This document shows, in pieces, positions 46,237 through 57,128 of a stretch of DNA of 64,000 nt. Position numbers and translations under genes: made by a program. Source of the stretch: Leptodontidium sp. MPI-SDFR-AT-0119 (Eukaryota; Ascomycota; Leotiomycetes; Helotiales; Leptodontidiaceae); assembly GCA_020726505.1 (NCBI GenBank), contig JAHLEZ010000001.1, positions 5,766,001 to 5,830,000 of the forward strand, read 5' to 3'. Each line of letters starts with the position of its first letter. Within the stretch, counting starts at the first letter, position 1. The notes beneath the pieces are model-generated. The model was not told the origin of the DNA. It ran no database searches and worked only from the letters and a program-made list of their open reading frames with translations.

Positions 46237-47924
46237 CTATATCTCACTTTCAAACTGTCTAACCATCAACCCCTTCTCAGCAAGTGAATCCTTCACCTGT
46301 TTAACAGTGTACTCCCCCCTGTGGAACATCCCCGCACCAAGCGCAGCATCCGTCCTGGTCTTCGAGAAAACTTCCTCGAAATGTCCGGGATTCCCTGCAC
46401 CGCTCGACGCAATGACCGGAATATTAATGGCGCTCTTCACCTGGTCGATGAGCTCTAAGTCGAACCCGCTGTTTGTCCCATCTTTATCTATGCAGTTGAG
46501 CAGAATCTCACCGGTTCCCATGGCCTCCACTGCGGTGGCCAGTTCTACCACGTCCATGTCTCTGGTTTCTCGGCCGCCTTTGATGGTGCATGCATACCAG
46601 CACGTAGTCTCGCCGTTCGGCCCGGGGTATTTCGTCTGGATGGTGTTGTGTTTCGTCTCTTCTGGCTTGGAGACATAGACCCTCTTTGGATCAACGCTGA
46701 CAACCACTGCTTGGTTTCCATAAGCCCTTGATATCTGCTCAATCGCGGTTTTGCCAGACAGCTGCTTGCCAGCAGCATAATATTCCTCCGCTGCCGTCAC
46801 GGCATCAGATCCAATCGAGACTTTGTCAGCACCACTCTTGAAGTACATCGTCGCAATCTCCAAAGCCGAGACTTTCGTACCATCAGTATCCGTTGTATCC
46901 CTAATCCCCCCACCAATCGTCAACGGCACGAAAACCGTCTCTGACGTCTTCCGCAGAATCTCCAACATGGGCAGATCTGCCAACGGACAATCTCGAAAGC
47001 TGGTGATATTCAAGAATGTAACCTCGTCCGCTCCTTGCTCGTAGTATTTCCGTGCCATCTCGACAGGCTTCCCGAGATTTCGAACATTTCCTCCATCCGT
47101 CTTCTCTCTCACGTCGTATTGATCTCCTTTTGTAACTACAAGGTCTCCTTGATCGTTCGTCCGTACGTCCAGACAAGCAATAACTCTCCTCGTCAACCCC
47201 TCCTTGACAGCTGCCATCCCAGCAGCAACACCACTGTCTTTATCTCCATCCAAGAACGCCTTTATAACCCTCAATCCCGCGACACCACTCTTCTCAGGGT
47301 GGAACTGAGTAGCCAAAATATTCCCCTTCGCAACAGCGCCAACAAACTCCTCATCCCCATACCTCGCAGTTGCCACATCCCAACCTTGACTCTCCAGCTC
47401 GCCTTTCCGGTACGGGATCTTATAAGAATGAACATAGTAGTATTTTGAGCTCGATCTCAATCCATAGACCTGCTTGTCTGACGTATTCGCACTATTCCAG
47501 CCAATGTGCGGAACCGCTTTCGAAGCATCGTCAAACCGATCAAGACGACCTTTGATCAACCCAATACCTGGAATAGATGGGCTCTCCGAAGACCCATCAA
47601 ACAGTACTTGTAGTCCAACGCAGATGGCCATAAACGGCTTCCCAGAATCGATGTGTTTGCGAATCGCGGGGAGGTAGCCTGCAGATGCGAATTGACTCAT
47701 ACAGTGGCCGAAGTGGCCTACGCCGGGAAGAATGAGTTTCTATTAGAAGTTGTAAGCAAATGATTCGTTGTGTGTTGCTTTGTGTGCCTCCGTTAACTTA
47801 CATCTGCTTTCTCAACATCTTCCGGTGATCGGACCCATTCGATGGTATATCCAACTTTCTCAATGGCATTGACCAGACTCCGTACGTTTCCTGCAACGTA
47901 ATCGAGTAAGTAAACTTTTGACAT
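46237..47924 (-). CDS. HIS7: Imidazole glycerol phosphate synthase, HisH-HisF fusion
   Basis: Exons 47924-47802 and 47739-46237 (62-nt intron) give 541 residues. This bifunctional enzyme couples glutamine hydrolysis to the making of imidazoleglycerol phosphate and AICAR, linking histidine to purine synthesis. N-terminal glutaminase: [51 protein letters not shown] with the catalytic Cys, and [18 protein letters not shown] with the His-x-Glu. C-terminal cyclase barrel: [70 protein letters not shown] and [18 protein letters not shown]. Its product is the substrate of HIS3, 34 kb away. A consensus Gcn4/CPC1 site lies 74 bp upstream. Confidence 0.97.
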
Positions 47925-49388
47925 AGTGTCTAAAGCCTACCGTCGAAGAATATGAGAGGGGAAGGCAATTGCGTGGTGGATTTATGTTTGGTTGATGTGA
48001 CTCAGGAACAAAGTCCAATTGCGGGCATAACCGTCAAAAATAACCAAAGCATGCCCCGCGATTACAGTATTGCCGCTTGTCACCGCTTTTGCCCCTCTGC
48101 TTCATAAACTGTTGCGCTTCGAGCCTGCAATGTCATCATAAGTATAAGAATATCGCAGGTATAAGTAACATTTGACCTGCAGTTAAAAGATACTGTTGAC
48201 AAAACTTTGTGTCGGACTGGAAACTGTCTACTCTTGGCATCTTAAAGGTTCGAGTTGGTCTCCATTACTATAAACAGGACCCACGATATCGAGCAACGAC
48301 CATCTCGAAGTTCTCTAGGATGGCTTTGGGCTTGTCTCAATTCTAGGGGTAGGTGATTCACTTCCCAAGGTAAGAGTGGAAGGTCTCAAAATTGTCATAG
48401 GACATGCTTCCTACGATCGACTGATCGTAAACTCAATCTCAATCACGTCCACATACAATTATGGCTACTGTAAATGGCCCCCTATGCTCTACTTTCTCAA
48501 CGTCTGTTGTAGTGCTATGCCTGGATAATTTAGTGCTTCATGGGTTTATAAAACATCACACTATAGCAAATTTGGAGGTAGCAAGTCACACTATCGTCAA
48601 GCGAGGGCGAAATAAACAGAGCCAAGATACACGAGGATCCAAGCGAGTGAAACCAACACAGTGGTGAATTCAAACATTGTTACAAGAGGAGAGGCAGGAG
48701 GCAGTGAAAGAATATGAAATCAGAGGGGTTGATATGGCAGAAGAGTGCCGCAGTTCGGGATCACAGAAGGTCAGTCACCGTTTCATAAATCGGACATCGG
48801 ACGTTCCTGAATGTCAACATGCGAGTTTCACACAATGATGGCACAAAGTTTGAGGTGGCCGAATCTCTCATTATTTGCCCTGACGAGGGCCTCGTCTGAG
48901 CTCATCCACTAGGGACAATCCCATCCACATCATCAAGACATGAACACAACATCAGCGATAGCATCCCCATGCATCCCAACAGAAATAGGAGAAGAGTGGT
49001 GCGAAGTGGTCGCCCGACCGTGGATAGCACCTGGTCCCCTAACCACAACATGATATACCCACAGGATACAGGCATGTAGATGGCGCCGAAAGATCCAAGG
49101 ATACTAAAAAGCAAACGCAAATCCTTTCCGTCCGTAGTGGTGATAGTTCGATTTCCAAAACAGCAATGCGCGGGGGGTATTAGAAAAATAGAGTTGAGAA
49201 CGCTTGGTAGGTTCATCGGAAGGTGGCCAAACCTCGTGGTTGTTGAAGGGAAAATTGTGAGCGAGCTCGCCGCTCGTAATGTTTCCATATGGTCCAATCT
49301 GATGGAGATAGACAATCGTCCTCGAAGCCAATTTGGAAATGTAACTCCGAGCTAGGGTACCAATTCGCACACAAACACATACACAACT
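47925..49388. other. Intergenic, HIS7 promoter and BTB-gene 3' end
   Basis: 1.46 kb. Besides the TGACTCA element, I see no gene; the ORFs near 48902-49370 on both strands overlap each other and lack recognisable domains. Confidence 0.45.
47998..48004 (-). promoter_or_regulatory. TGACTCA, consensus Gcn4/CPC1 site upstream of HIS7
   Basis: Perfect 7-bp cross-pathway-control element, 74 bp before the HIS7 start codon, where such sites usually act in fungal amino-acid genes. A perfect site is expected roughly every 8 kb by chance, so gene context is what makes it credible. Confidence 0.6.
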
Positions 49389-50428
49389 TTAGATAGTCTT
49401 GGGAGATTTGGAATTCCTGCCAGAAATGTCAGTATATCTGTGGCAGGTCAGTGAGTCGAGGAGATGGTAGGAAGACGTACCCGATCTCCACAATGTCATC
49501 GACATGGTTGCATAGTGCGACGAAGAGGTCAAAGAAAAGTTTACCGCCACTCTCCATTTCTGTCTGCATGGTTCCGCTCCTCTTAAATGTCTTACGACAT
49601 CTGATGATCAGGGCAAGATAATGAGCGCGGAGTCGTGAGTCCGTGTCCGGCGTGTTGTCATACGCATACCGCGCGCTACGAAGGATAGTAGCGACCTCGA
49701 TTCCACTCTGCAGACCCTGCTTTTTGAGGGCAAGGCGCTTGAGCTCCTCCAGGCCGTACTTCTCCGCTGCGCAGTATATGACGGTATCCTTCAAGAGGTG
49801 TTCGCGCACGCTGGAGATGTAGGTTGTGGCCTCGATGGATCCGCGGCCACCTGGGTTTTCGGGGTTTGGTGATGACACCGCATCCTCGAGTTCCCAAGAG
49901 TTTCTGCGCTTGTTGTGGAGCAAGCGGGGGTAGTAGTCACCCTTCTGGTGGAAAGTTAGCAAATGCGCAGAGTCACTCGGGGGCCAGCGCAAACAGGCAG
50001 GCTTCAGATAGCCGGAGAAATATGGCAGACGTACGTATAAGTACTCGAGAACACATGAGAAGATCTCAGGTTCCTCGTCTGGAAGATCGATCCTCTTGCT
50101 CCCTGCCTCGAGGTATTGGCCCCTACAAGCCGCCGCAAAGAACGGCGACATTGTAAGGACATCCTCGTGCGCCGCAAATAGTCGCCCTTCCTTGCCGACA
50201 GTAAAGGTCACAATCGGCGAGGTCAGAGTGCTGCGGAAATGTCAGTAACCGCATTTCCAACCCCGTTGGCAAAAAAGTAAAATTGTTTAGGCAGCCTTAC
50301 CTCCCGGCTGGCGGGCTCTGATCGAACGACTTCTGCAATTTCGCCAACTTCGTGGGATCCCGATACGATTTCTTCAGCTTGACAGTCTTCTCTACGCGGT
50401 CGTTTGTTCTGAACGAGCGCTTGAACAT
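49389..50428 (-). CDS. BTB/POZ-domain protein
   Basis: Exons 50428-50301, 50230-50035, 49944-49481 and 49437-49389 give 278 residues. The N-terminus is basic (MFKRSFRTNDRVEKTVKLKK). The BTB fold follows: SPIVTFTVGKEGRLFAAHED, VLTMSPFFAAACRGQYLEAG, RIDLPDEEPEIFSCVLEYLY, then KGDYYPRLLHNKRRN across junction 2. A helical part (VIYCAAEKYGLEELKRLALK) matches the C-terminal BTB helices. The end after the last junction reads GYTDISGRNSKSPKTI. BTB proteins dimerise and many are Cullin-3 adaptors; no MATH, Kelch or zinc-finger partner domain is present, so the role is unknown. Intron 2 (50034-49945, 90 nt) is in frame with no stop, so retention would add 30 residues. Confidence 0.83.
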
Positions 50429-51583
50429 GGCTGCGGGTTGTGTTGACTCTGGAGGCTTGGTAGGCTGTATATCGAGATTGTGGGGTAAAGCTTGAGTGAG
50501 CGACGAAATGAGTGTCGAGGTTGGTTGTTTCTGGAAAACTGACGCACAAAAAAGATTGACTGGGGTCCTGGCAAGAAAGTATCTAGATATTGCGATTCAA
50601 AAGAATGAACGAACGTCTAGAGTATTCCTGTGTACTTTGCGACCCGGATTGGTGTGGTGAGGAACGGAAGAGAAAGCGAGACGCGTGGGGAAGGGCCATA
50701 GTAGATATACCCACGATCACTAGCGTGCCTGCCGCCTTGGCTTGTTCACACGTGATGGCCTGGCGCCCAATCGAGGCTAGAAGCATGGTCTGCATTGGGA
50801 GGAAATGCATGTTTCAGGAGGCGGGTTGGTTGTGGAAGGAAGTAGGGCTGCGTTGTTGCAATTCGCTGTTCGCTGCTGCAAGAGTGACGCATGTTTTGAT
50901 GCCTGCAAACAAGAGGTGAGGCTGTGAAGCTAAACCGGGCGCAGCAACAAGCGAATCAGGGGAGGCGAGATAGCGATTGGTGACACCAGACGGTGGTGGA
51001 GTTACGATGATCAAGTGCCGTGGGACAGATCGACTTGTGCTGGAAGTTCCTTCTGGGTCTCAAAACATGGAGGGAAAATGGAGAGTGCATGCCTGTGATT
51101 TCATCGGGTGGAAATATGCTGAACTGGTGGCACCATGGTGGGGTTAGATACACTCAACATCGCTTCTGGTAAAGGGTTCATGGTTTTTTATTTCTATGAT
51201 ACACATAAGCATACATCGATGCTTAAGCCCCTGGGAGATGATCTCCTGCTCATCTTAGAGGTAAATTTTGAGAACTTTATAGAAAGTTTCCCTCGTCTCG
51301 CTTATTTTAGGTCGCATCCCCACTGATTTATTTACACCCACCTTGTCTCAATCTTAGACTGATGGATACAGTATTTTACTTCGTCGCCCTCTCCAGCATT
51401 ACAGTTCAGGTATGAGACACGCCTGAACTAGTACGGACCACACCATGTTCTATGTTCTATGACAGGGTGGAAGATTATGATCAGTACTCAGCCGTTTTGT
51501 CAGCTGGTGCTGGAGAATGCTCAGACAGAGATACTCTGCTGTTTTTGATGTTCCAAAGGCAGTTTCCACTTTGTGGGTCCCAT
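50429..51583. other. Intergenic, no gene seen
   Basis: 1.15 kb with the BTB-gene promoter and the 3' end of the Ulp1-like gene. ORFs are short and unrecognised. Confidence 0.45.
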
Positions 51584-53310
51584 TCACTCAATCCTTCGAG
51601 GCCATAGAGCATGCGGAGGACAGACGTTCCGCGCCGAATCTCTCGGATCAATCCTACTTTAATCAGCGACAACACTCTACACATGTAGTGTCAAGCAACT
51701 CACCATCTAAAAGGCTGATTTGCAGGGTAAGGCAAAGGTCTCGCTGCCTCAGTATACCTCTTCCAATGCCTCATGGCATCCATATTCTCCACCCACCTCA
51801 CAAACTCCTCCAGCGTCCTCCCCGTCCCCGAAACCTGCCTCGCTTCCCACCCGGGATAGAACCTCGCATTTCGCTGACAATGATTCATCAACGCTAGTTT
51901 GCTGGGACAATCTCTATAGCAAATACTCTTATTCGCCACTTCAGCTGGTAATAGTTCCAGTACCGCTCCTGGAAGACTGTAGAAACCCTCACTTCTCAAC
52001 GCTGTCGGTTTGGTGTCCAGCAGAGGGTAGTACTGTGTGTTCTCCTCGCCGTCCTTGAAATCCACAAAACCTTGATACATCAGATCTTGCACATACCGCC
52101 GTCTACGGTTTAGAATCTTGGTCTGGTGATCAGATGGAAAGGAGTCCGTTATCCCGTATCCGAACGCGAGACACTGGGCATGAGTGACGGTATAAATTGC
52201 ACAATCGCCGCGAGAACGCTCTTGGACATGTCCTGCATCGGTGCGAAGTCGCCAGTCATAGGGAAAGAAGGAATTTCCTAGAAAAGAAGCTAGCCAGGCA
52301 AAGATGTGAGGTACACATCTTGAGCCTGCGGAGCGAGGAGAGTTGGGGAGACCCCTGCACGAACACAGATCAGTACCTGGTATGAGCAGTCCTGCAAGTC
52401 ACCTCTCAGCAACCAAGAAGGACAAACTTACGTATCACCACCCGAACACACATAATCCACCGTCTTCGCCTCCGGAGAAATAGCACAAAGCGCTACATGC
52501 GCATCCGTCTGCAGATTCGGCACAAAATTAATCAATATAAACAGATATCTCAATTTCCAAAACTGTGCTCTCGTCAAGTGTTCGCTCGTCTCCCGGGCCA
52601 TCTCCTTTGCAGTGCTGCTCATTAATTGATTGTAGAAGGTTTGGTGGGACGGGAAGAAGAAGAATCGTGGATCGCTGCCGGCGGAGTGGTAGTTGATGCC
52701 TGTGAGCTTGCTGTGCCACCGGTTTGCGTAGTCGCAGATAAATTGTAGGTAGCTTTCTGTGCAGACTGCTGGTGTGCCGGCGTCGGGGTCAAGGACTCGG
52801 AGGCCTTGTCTGCTGTTTACTCGGACGCCGGTACAGACTGTATCTTGTCAGATAAATCAAGAGAAGCAAAGAGATTGTGGGGTACCGTTTGACTCATCCG
52901 CTGTAGGTGTCCAGGTAAACAGCGGGAACTGAGGTAATGGCTGAGCTTGAAACTTCCGTTTATTCTGTATCCTGATCCTAATGCGCAAATCCGTCAAGTC
53001 GTCAAATGCTCTAACACCTACAAATTCCCTAGTCAGTACCAGTTTCCTCCAGGTGGCGCGGCAGACACGATTGAGATAGATAATCTGAAAAGAAGCATTT
53101 TTAAAGACCTTCTGGAGATGGAGGAGACGCAATAGCAAGAATGTCATCCATACGTTTATTAAGCTTCTTGGCAGTCTCATCGTCCGGCGAGCTGAACATC
53201 TTCTCTCGTGCCAACCGGACGATCGCTACATCGCGAGCTTTGTGTGGTTGGTGCTCTGGAGCATTGGGATTCATAACTCCCAGACGACTGAAACCCCAAT
53301 AGAGGTACAT
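51584..53310 (-). CDS. Ulp1/C48-like cysteine-peptidase-fold protein; 5' end uncertain
   Basis: Firm exons: up to about 53100-52886, then 52837-52432, 52354-51704 and 51653-51584, all in phase with introns of 48, 77 and 50 nt. The C48 pattern is visible: LFILINFVPNLQTDAHVALC with the candidate His (codon 52499-52497), KTVDYVCSGGD where Ulp1 has Y-V-D-S, and DAGHVQERSRGDCAIYTVTH with candidate Gln (52224-52222) and Cys (52203-52201). Ulp1-type enzymes cleave SUMO-like tags; whether this one is active is open, because Cys replaces the aligned Asp and Val follows the His instead of Trp. The 5' part is unresolved: MNPNAPEHQPHKARDVAIVR in one frame (ORF from 53310) and QKVFKNASFQIIYLNRVCR in another cannot be joined by a good intron, suggesting a missed exon, a frameshift or decay. 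Confidence 0.62.
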
Positions 53311-53609
53311 GCAAATTGGCTTTTAGGAAGGAATTCTCGCCACGAAAACATATGAAAGAATGCCAATGAGGAGCCGAGCTATGTTTGGTTACTGAAGATG
53401 AAAGAAATGGCTAAGCGAGACAATGGGTTTAGTGTCAACAAAGAAATGGCAAAACCAGAGCCAATGCGGGCACGGAGCTTTGAATTGAGAAAACGAAAAC
53501 AAGAACAAAGAACATGCCGAGGTTGAGTCCGTACTCAACTCCTCTCAGATGATTTAGATCTATCTAAAAATTCCAATTCAATCCAACCCGGTTCTATTCT
53601 AAAAAGTCT
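53311..53609. other. Intergenic, no gene seen
   Basis: About 300 bp between the two minus-strand genes (Ulp1-like start, HIS2 stop). Confidence 0.45.
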
Positions 53610-54582
53610 CTAATTCTTTTGAGGCTTGAAACTCTCCTTCACACTCTTTAATGGTACGCTCTTCACACCAACCTCACTCGTCCCACTAACTCCTTTCCCC
53701 TGCAAAGTATGAACTTCTTGTACGCCCAGACTCTCCAAATACGCAATGGCCCTCTCGAAATTGGTGCCCACCTGCACAATCCCATGACTATCATCACTCA
53801 GAGTCAAGCGGCCACCCATACTCAAAAACTCTTCGCAAACGCAACGCATCGGATAAGGTTCCTCGAGTCCCTTCCTCAGCGCACTAGAGTTAATCTCCAA
53901 TAGCCCGCCCTGCTCAACAACAAGCTTCAAATTCCTTACCGCGCGATCCCACACGCCCTTCATATTCTTCAGACACGAGTTCGGGTTAGGACTCAGCAGG
54001 CGGATGAGATCGAAATGGCCCACAACTCGCGGTTGCAACGCATTCAGCATCTCGTACTGCGAGTCGAAGTAATCCTCGAACAGCTGCTCGTCAGTCCCGC
54101 CTGCTACATCGCGGGCTTTGGCGTAGAAGGCGGTGTCGTAATCGATGGGGATTCCATGCACGTGGTGTACTGAGCCGATGAAATAATCGACCACGGGGTT
54201 GGAAGCGAGGTCTTTGATGAAGGGGCCATATGAAGGACGGATCCACTCCCCTTCGAAGCCGATTAGGAGGCTGATTTGAGATGCATATTTGGCTCGTAAG
54301 CGTTTTGCTTCTACGAGGAAGTCTTCGTGGCGGGGGAGGAGGATTGAGATCGAATCGTCTGCTGTCTAGGTATTTTGTTAGAAATATGACGTTTGGGGAA
54401 GGATGGAAGGAATGGCTTACTTCTTCTGGATACCGATCGTCATCGGATGTCCGTGGCATGTGCTCTGTTAGAGCGAAAGTTTGCATGCCTCTTGAGATAG
54501 CTGTCTGGATAACCTCTTCCAAGGTATCCTTTGCATGGCCCGGACAGAATTGCCCGGAGTGACTGTGCATCGAAAATGCCAT
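53610..54582 (-). CDS. HIS2: Histidinol-phosphatase (PHP family)
   Basis: Exons 54582-54421 and 54365-53610 (55-nt intron) give 305 residues. The enzyme removes phosphate from histidinol phosphate, the eighth step of histidine synthesis. PHP metal-binding motifs: MAFSMHSHSGQFCPGHAKDT (HxH at residues 6 and 8), MQTFALTEHMPRTSDDDRYP, LLIGFEGEWIRPSYGPFIKD, YFIGSVHHVHGIPIDYDTAF, VVGHFDLIRLLSP, GGLLEINSSALRKG and LTLSDDSHGIVQVG (final DxH). It is the third histidine gene in the window after HIS3 and HIS7. No perfect Gcn4 site is visible upstream. Divergent from the small GTPase over 417 bp. Confidence 0.95.
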
Positions 54583-54999
54583 ATTGAAATTTATTTCTAG
54601 TGATGACGAAATAGGAAGAAGAAAAGAGAAAAAAGAGAACGAGAAGAGAAAGGGATTGAGGATTATGTTGAGTTTGCGATGTAAAGTTTGACAGCGGATT
54701 GCTTAATCTCATTCAGGTACCACGAATTCCTGATTCGGTGACCGCATGTACTGTACTGTACAACAGAACGTGGTACAGGGAATGGTAGATAACGAACGGC
54801 CGCATGTGAGACCGAAAAGACGGACTTGGGAAACGGGAGCGGGACTATTATTTTTGGTGGACGGAGGGGAATCTTTTGGTGGGGGTTCTCTTATCTTTAT
54901 CTCCACGTGACCGATACTTGTTTTCTGGTGGCTTGACGAGGGGTTTAAATCTCTGGGTTGTGTCGACGATGAAATGAGTTGAGATTTAAATAATACAAT
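54583..54999. promoter_or_regulatory. Shared promoter, HIS2 and small GTPase gene
   Basis: 417 bp between divergent starts, with a purine-rich stretch (54610-54660, C/T-rich on the HIS2 strand) and a tgtactgtactgtac repeat near 54746. No factor site claimed. Confidence 0.4.
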
Positions 55000-55875
55000 A
55001 TGGCGGATCTTGAGACGCCTGAAGTTTCTATATTGCTTTTAGGTGATGCGGAGACCGGGAAATCGACGTTTCTATCGTACGTATTACCTTCTTGAGGCCC
55101 TTGTCTCCACAGTCCATCTCCTTACCTTCATCACCAGGGCACCTTGTTCACCCCAATTTCATTTATATATGTTGCCCCTCAGAAAGCTTACATGACTACC
55201 ATACAGACGTATAAGTAAAGGCTCAGCAGCCCACGACATGAAAGGGCCCATCACCCTCCTCCGAGATGGTGACCAGCCCTTCGTCTTTGACATCACCTTC
55301 TTCAATCGTCCCTACCGATTCGAGTTCTACGACACTTCTAGTCCGGAGAACTGGTCTCTATTACAGCCGGATGTGATCGTACTATGCTATGATATATCAT
55401 CACGTCTATCTCTCATTCACGCTCAAAGATTCGTGAGTCCTGCTTTCGATTCTACTTTTATTTTGCCAAGCCTTCTTACCCAAAGTGCACTATTCATCAT
55501 GAAGGCCCAACCACCTCATCACAATATAAACCCAATCCCAACTCCATCTCTCCTCAGATCCTTTCAAACAACTAACCCTAACTCCAGTGGATCCAAGAAA
55601 TCAAACGCATCTTCACATCCCAAAAAGAGCTTCCCATCCTCTTCCTTGGTCTCAAACGCGACCTACGCAGCGAGGACGACGAAAACGGAATCATCTACCC
55701 GCAAGAAGCATACCGCATCGCTCAGGAGATGAGATGTGATCGGTATCTGGAGTGTAGTGCTGTTACGGGCGAGCTGGTGCATGAGGTTTTTGAGGATATT
55801 TGTCGTACGGCTGCGATGAGTGGGAAGAATGGGGGGACTGGGGGTTTGAGTGAGGGTGGTTGTGAGGTTATGTGA
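55000..55875 (+). CDS. Atypical Ras/Rho-like small GTPase with CaaX box
   Basis: Exons 55000-55076, 55207-55432 and 55588-55875 (introns 130 and 155 nt) give 196 residues. The P-loop is intact: LLLGDAETGKSTFLS (residues 12-26). The G3 motif expected as DTAGQE reads DTSSPE (68-73), so the Gly and catalytic Gln are missing. G4 reads LKRD (123-126) in place of N/TKxD; G5 is ECSA (156-159). The mid-region VIVLCYDISSRLSLIHAQRF and WIQEIKRIFTSQKELPILFL follow the Ras superfamily fold. The last four residues, CEVM, form a prenylation box, so membrane attachment is likely. Loss of Gln implies slow or absent GTP hydrolysis, as in Rnd-type GTPases. No orthologue name is offered. Confidence 0.85.
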
Positions 55876-56219
55876 TTGAATTTACGGATGTCTCCGTTTT
55901 GAAACTGGAGTTGGATGTTGCTGCCTCAAATGAGAGTACACGATCTATAAGGATGGTTCTGGCGAAGTGGTAGCGGCATGTTTTAGATTAGGTTTTGACT
56001 TGCTTACTGGACACGCAAGATTGGGCTTCGAAGGTGTTTGGGTTATGTCTCTATATCATGTAGCAAGGAAAGTATATAAATTGCAGAAGAAAAAATTCCG
56101 GAAGCTATGCGTCAAGGAAGGCGGTATGAAAGCTCGAATCGCTATGCCAATGTGAATGCATCAAACAATACCGCTCTCACATCCGCTTTGGTCAGCGATC
56201 AAGCTGGAAAGCGTGCTGT
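55876..56219. other. Convergent intergenic region
   Basis: 340 bp between the GTPase and the secreted-protein gene. No gene seen. Confidence 0.5.
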
Positions 56220-56963
56220 TTAGGCATACTCATATGGGACAGCACTAGTCCATGTCGCAGTGGCTGTAACAAATTAGCACGCGACTTTTATGATGGCAAT
56301 TCAGCCACAAGAAAGGGATGAGGATTAGCTTACCGAAACCAACATCAACACATGCCTTCTCCAGCTGAGCCTCCGAGCCAACAGCAAGCGCATATAACTG
56401 GTAGGCATCCTGACCCGAAAAGCCCTTCTCCCCAGTCTTACAAGCATTGAAGCCTCTCGTAGCAAACAACAGCTTTCCAACCGTACCGTCTGTCTCTTGA
56501 GGAGTGAACTGGAATGGTCCAGTCGAAGCACCCTCTAGGATAGCACCGCTATGGGGAACTGTGAATCCGAGAGATCCGTCTTTACGGACGAATGCGCGTT
56601 GACTACCGGGCACGACGGCGTCCATGGAAAGGGTCTGACTGTTGGGGTTGTAGGCGAAGACGGTTGTGTTGCCAACTGTCATGGGATGTCAGCTGTTGGA
56701 TATTGCGAGAAAAAGAAGAAGTCAACGAGGTATTTAAATTTACCTGTTGAGCAGTCAGTTACTCCAGATGGGCAAAAGGTGCCTGTGCCGTTGTTGACGT
56801 TGAAGCTATACCCCTTGGCGGAAACACCAGCAAATTGAATGGGGCTACCGCTCCGGTTGATGGTTACGGAAAAGATATTTGGGCTTGGGGCGGGGGTTGG
56901 ATGAGTTGGTGCAGCAGCAGCAAGGCCAGCGAGGGCAGAGATGGTGGTGGATTTGGTGAACAT
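56220..56963 (-). CDS. Secreted protein, probably cell-wall associated (unknown family)
   Basis: Exons 56963-56744, 56675-56334 and 56263-56220 give 201 residues. The signal peptide MFTKSTTISALAGLAAAAPT is followed by a short Pro-rich stretch, then NIFSVTINRSGSPIQFAGVS, FCPSGVTDCST, VGNTTVFAYNPNSQTLSMDA, RAFVRKDGSLGFTVPHSGAI, ATRGFNACKTGEKGFSGQDA, YQLYALAVGSEAQLEKACVD and, after the last splice, VGFATATWTSAVPYEYA. Four Cys (two in CPSGVTDC) could form disulfides. Layout recalls small fungal wall proteins such as PhiA-like and IgE-binding proteins, but I cannot confirm the family. There is no GPI signal. A TATA-like box lies about 125 bp upstream, fitting regulated, strong expression. Confidence 0.8.
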
Positions 56964-57086
56964 TGTGAAAAGGTTTTTGTAGTTTATTGAAAGGCGGAGT
57001 TGAGAAATTGTGTTGTATTTGCAGGTGCTGGATGTTATGGGTGTGTGTTGGGTAGAATAACGAGATGTTGAGGAGTGGTCGAGGGG

Positions 57087-57096
57087 TATATATTTA
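57087..57096 (-). promoter_or_regulatory. TATA-like box of the secreted-protein gene
   Basis: TAAATATATA on the gene strand, about 125 bp upstream of its start codon. Inferred from position and sequence. Confidence 0.45.
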
Positions 57097-57128
57097 AAAC
57101 AATACACCGAGAAAATAAAGGATATCAT

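Noticed and set aside
48902..49370. Overlapping ORFs on both strands downstream of the BTB gene, one with hydrophobic stretches
   Set aside because: No domain and no clear start context; more likely 3' noncoding sequence.
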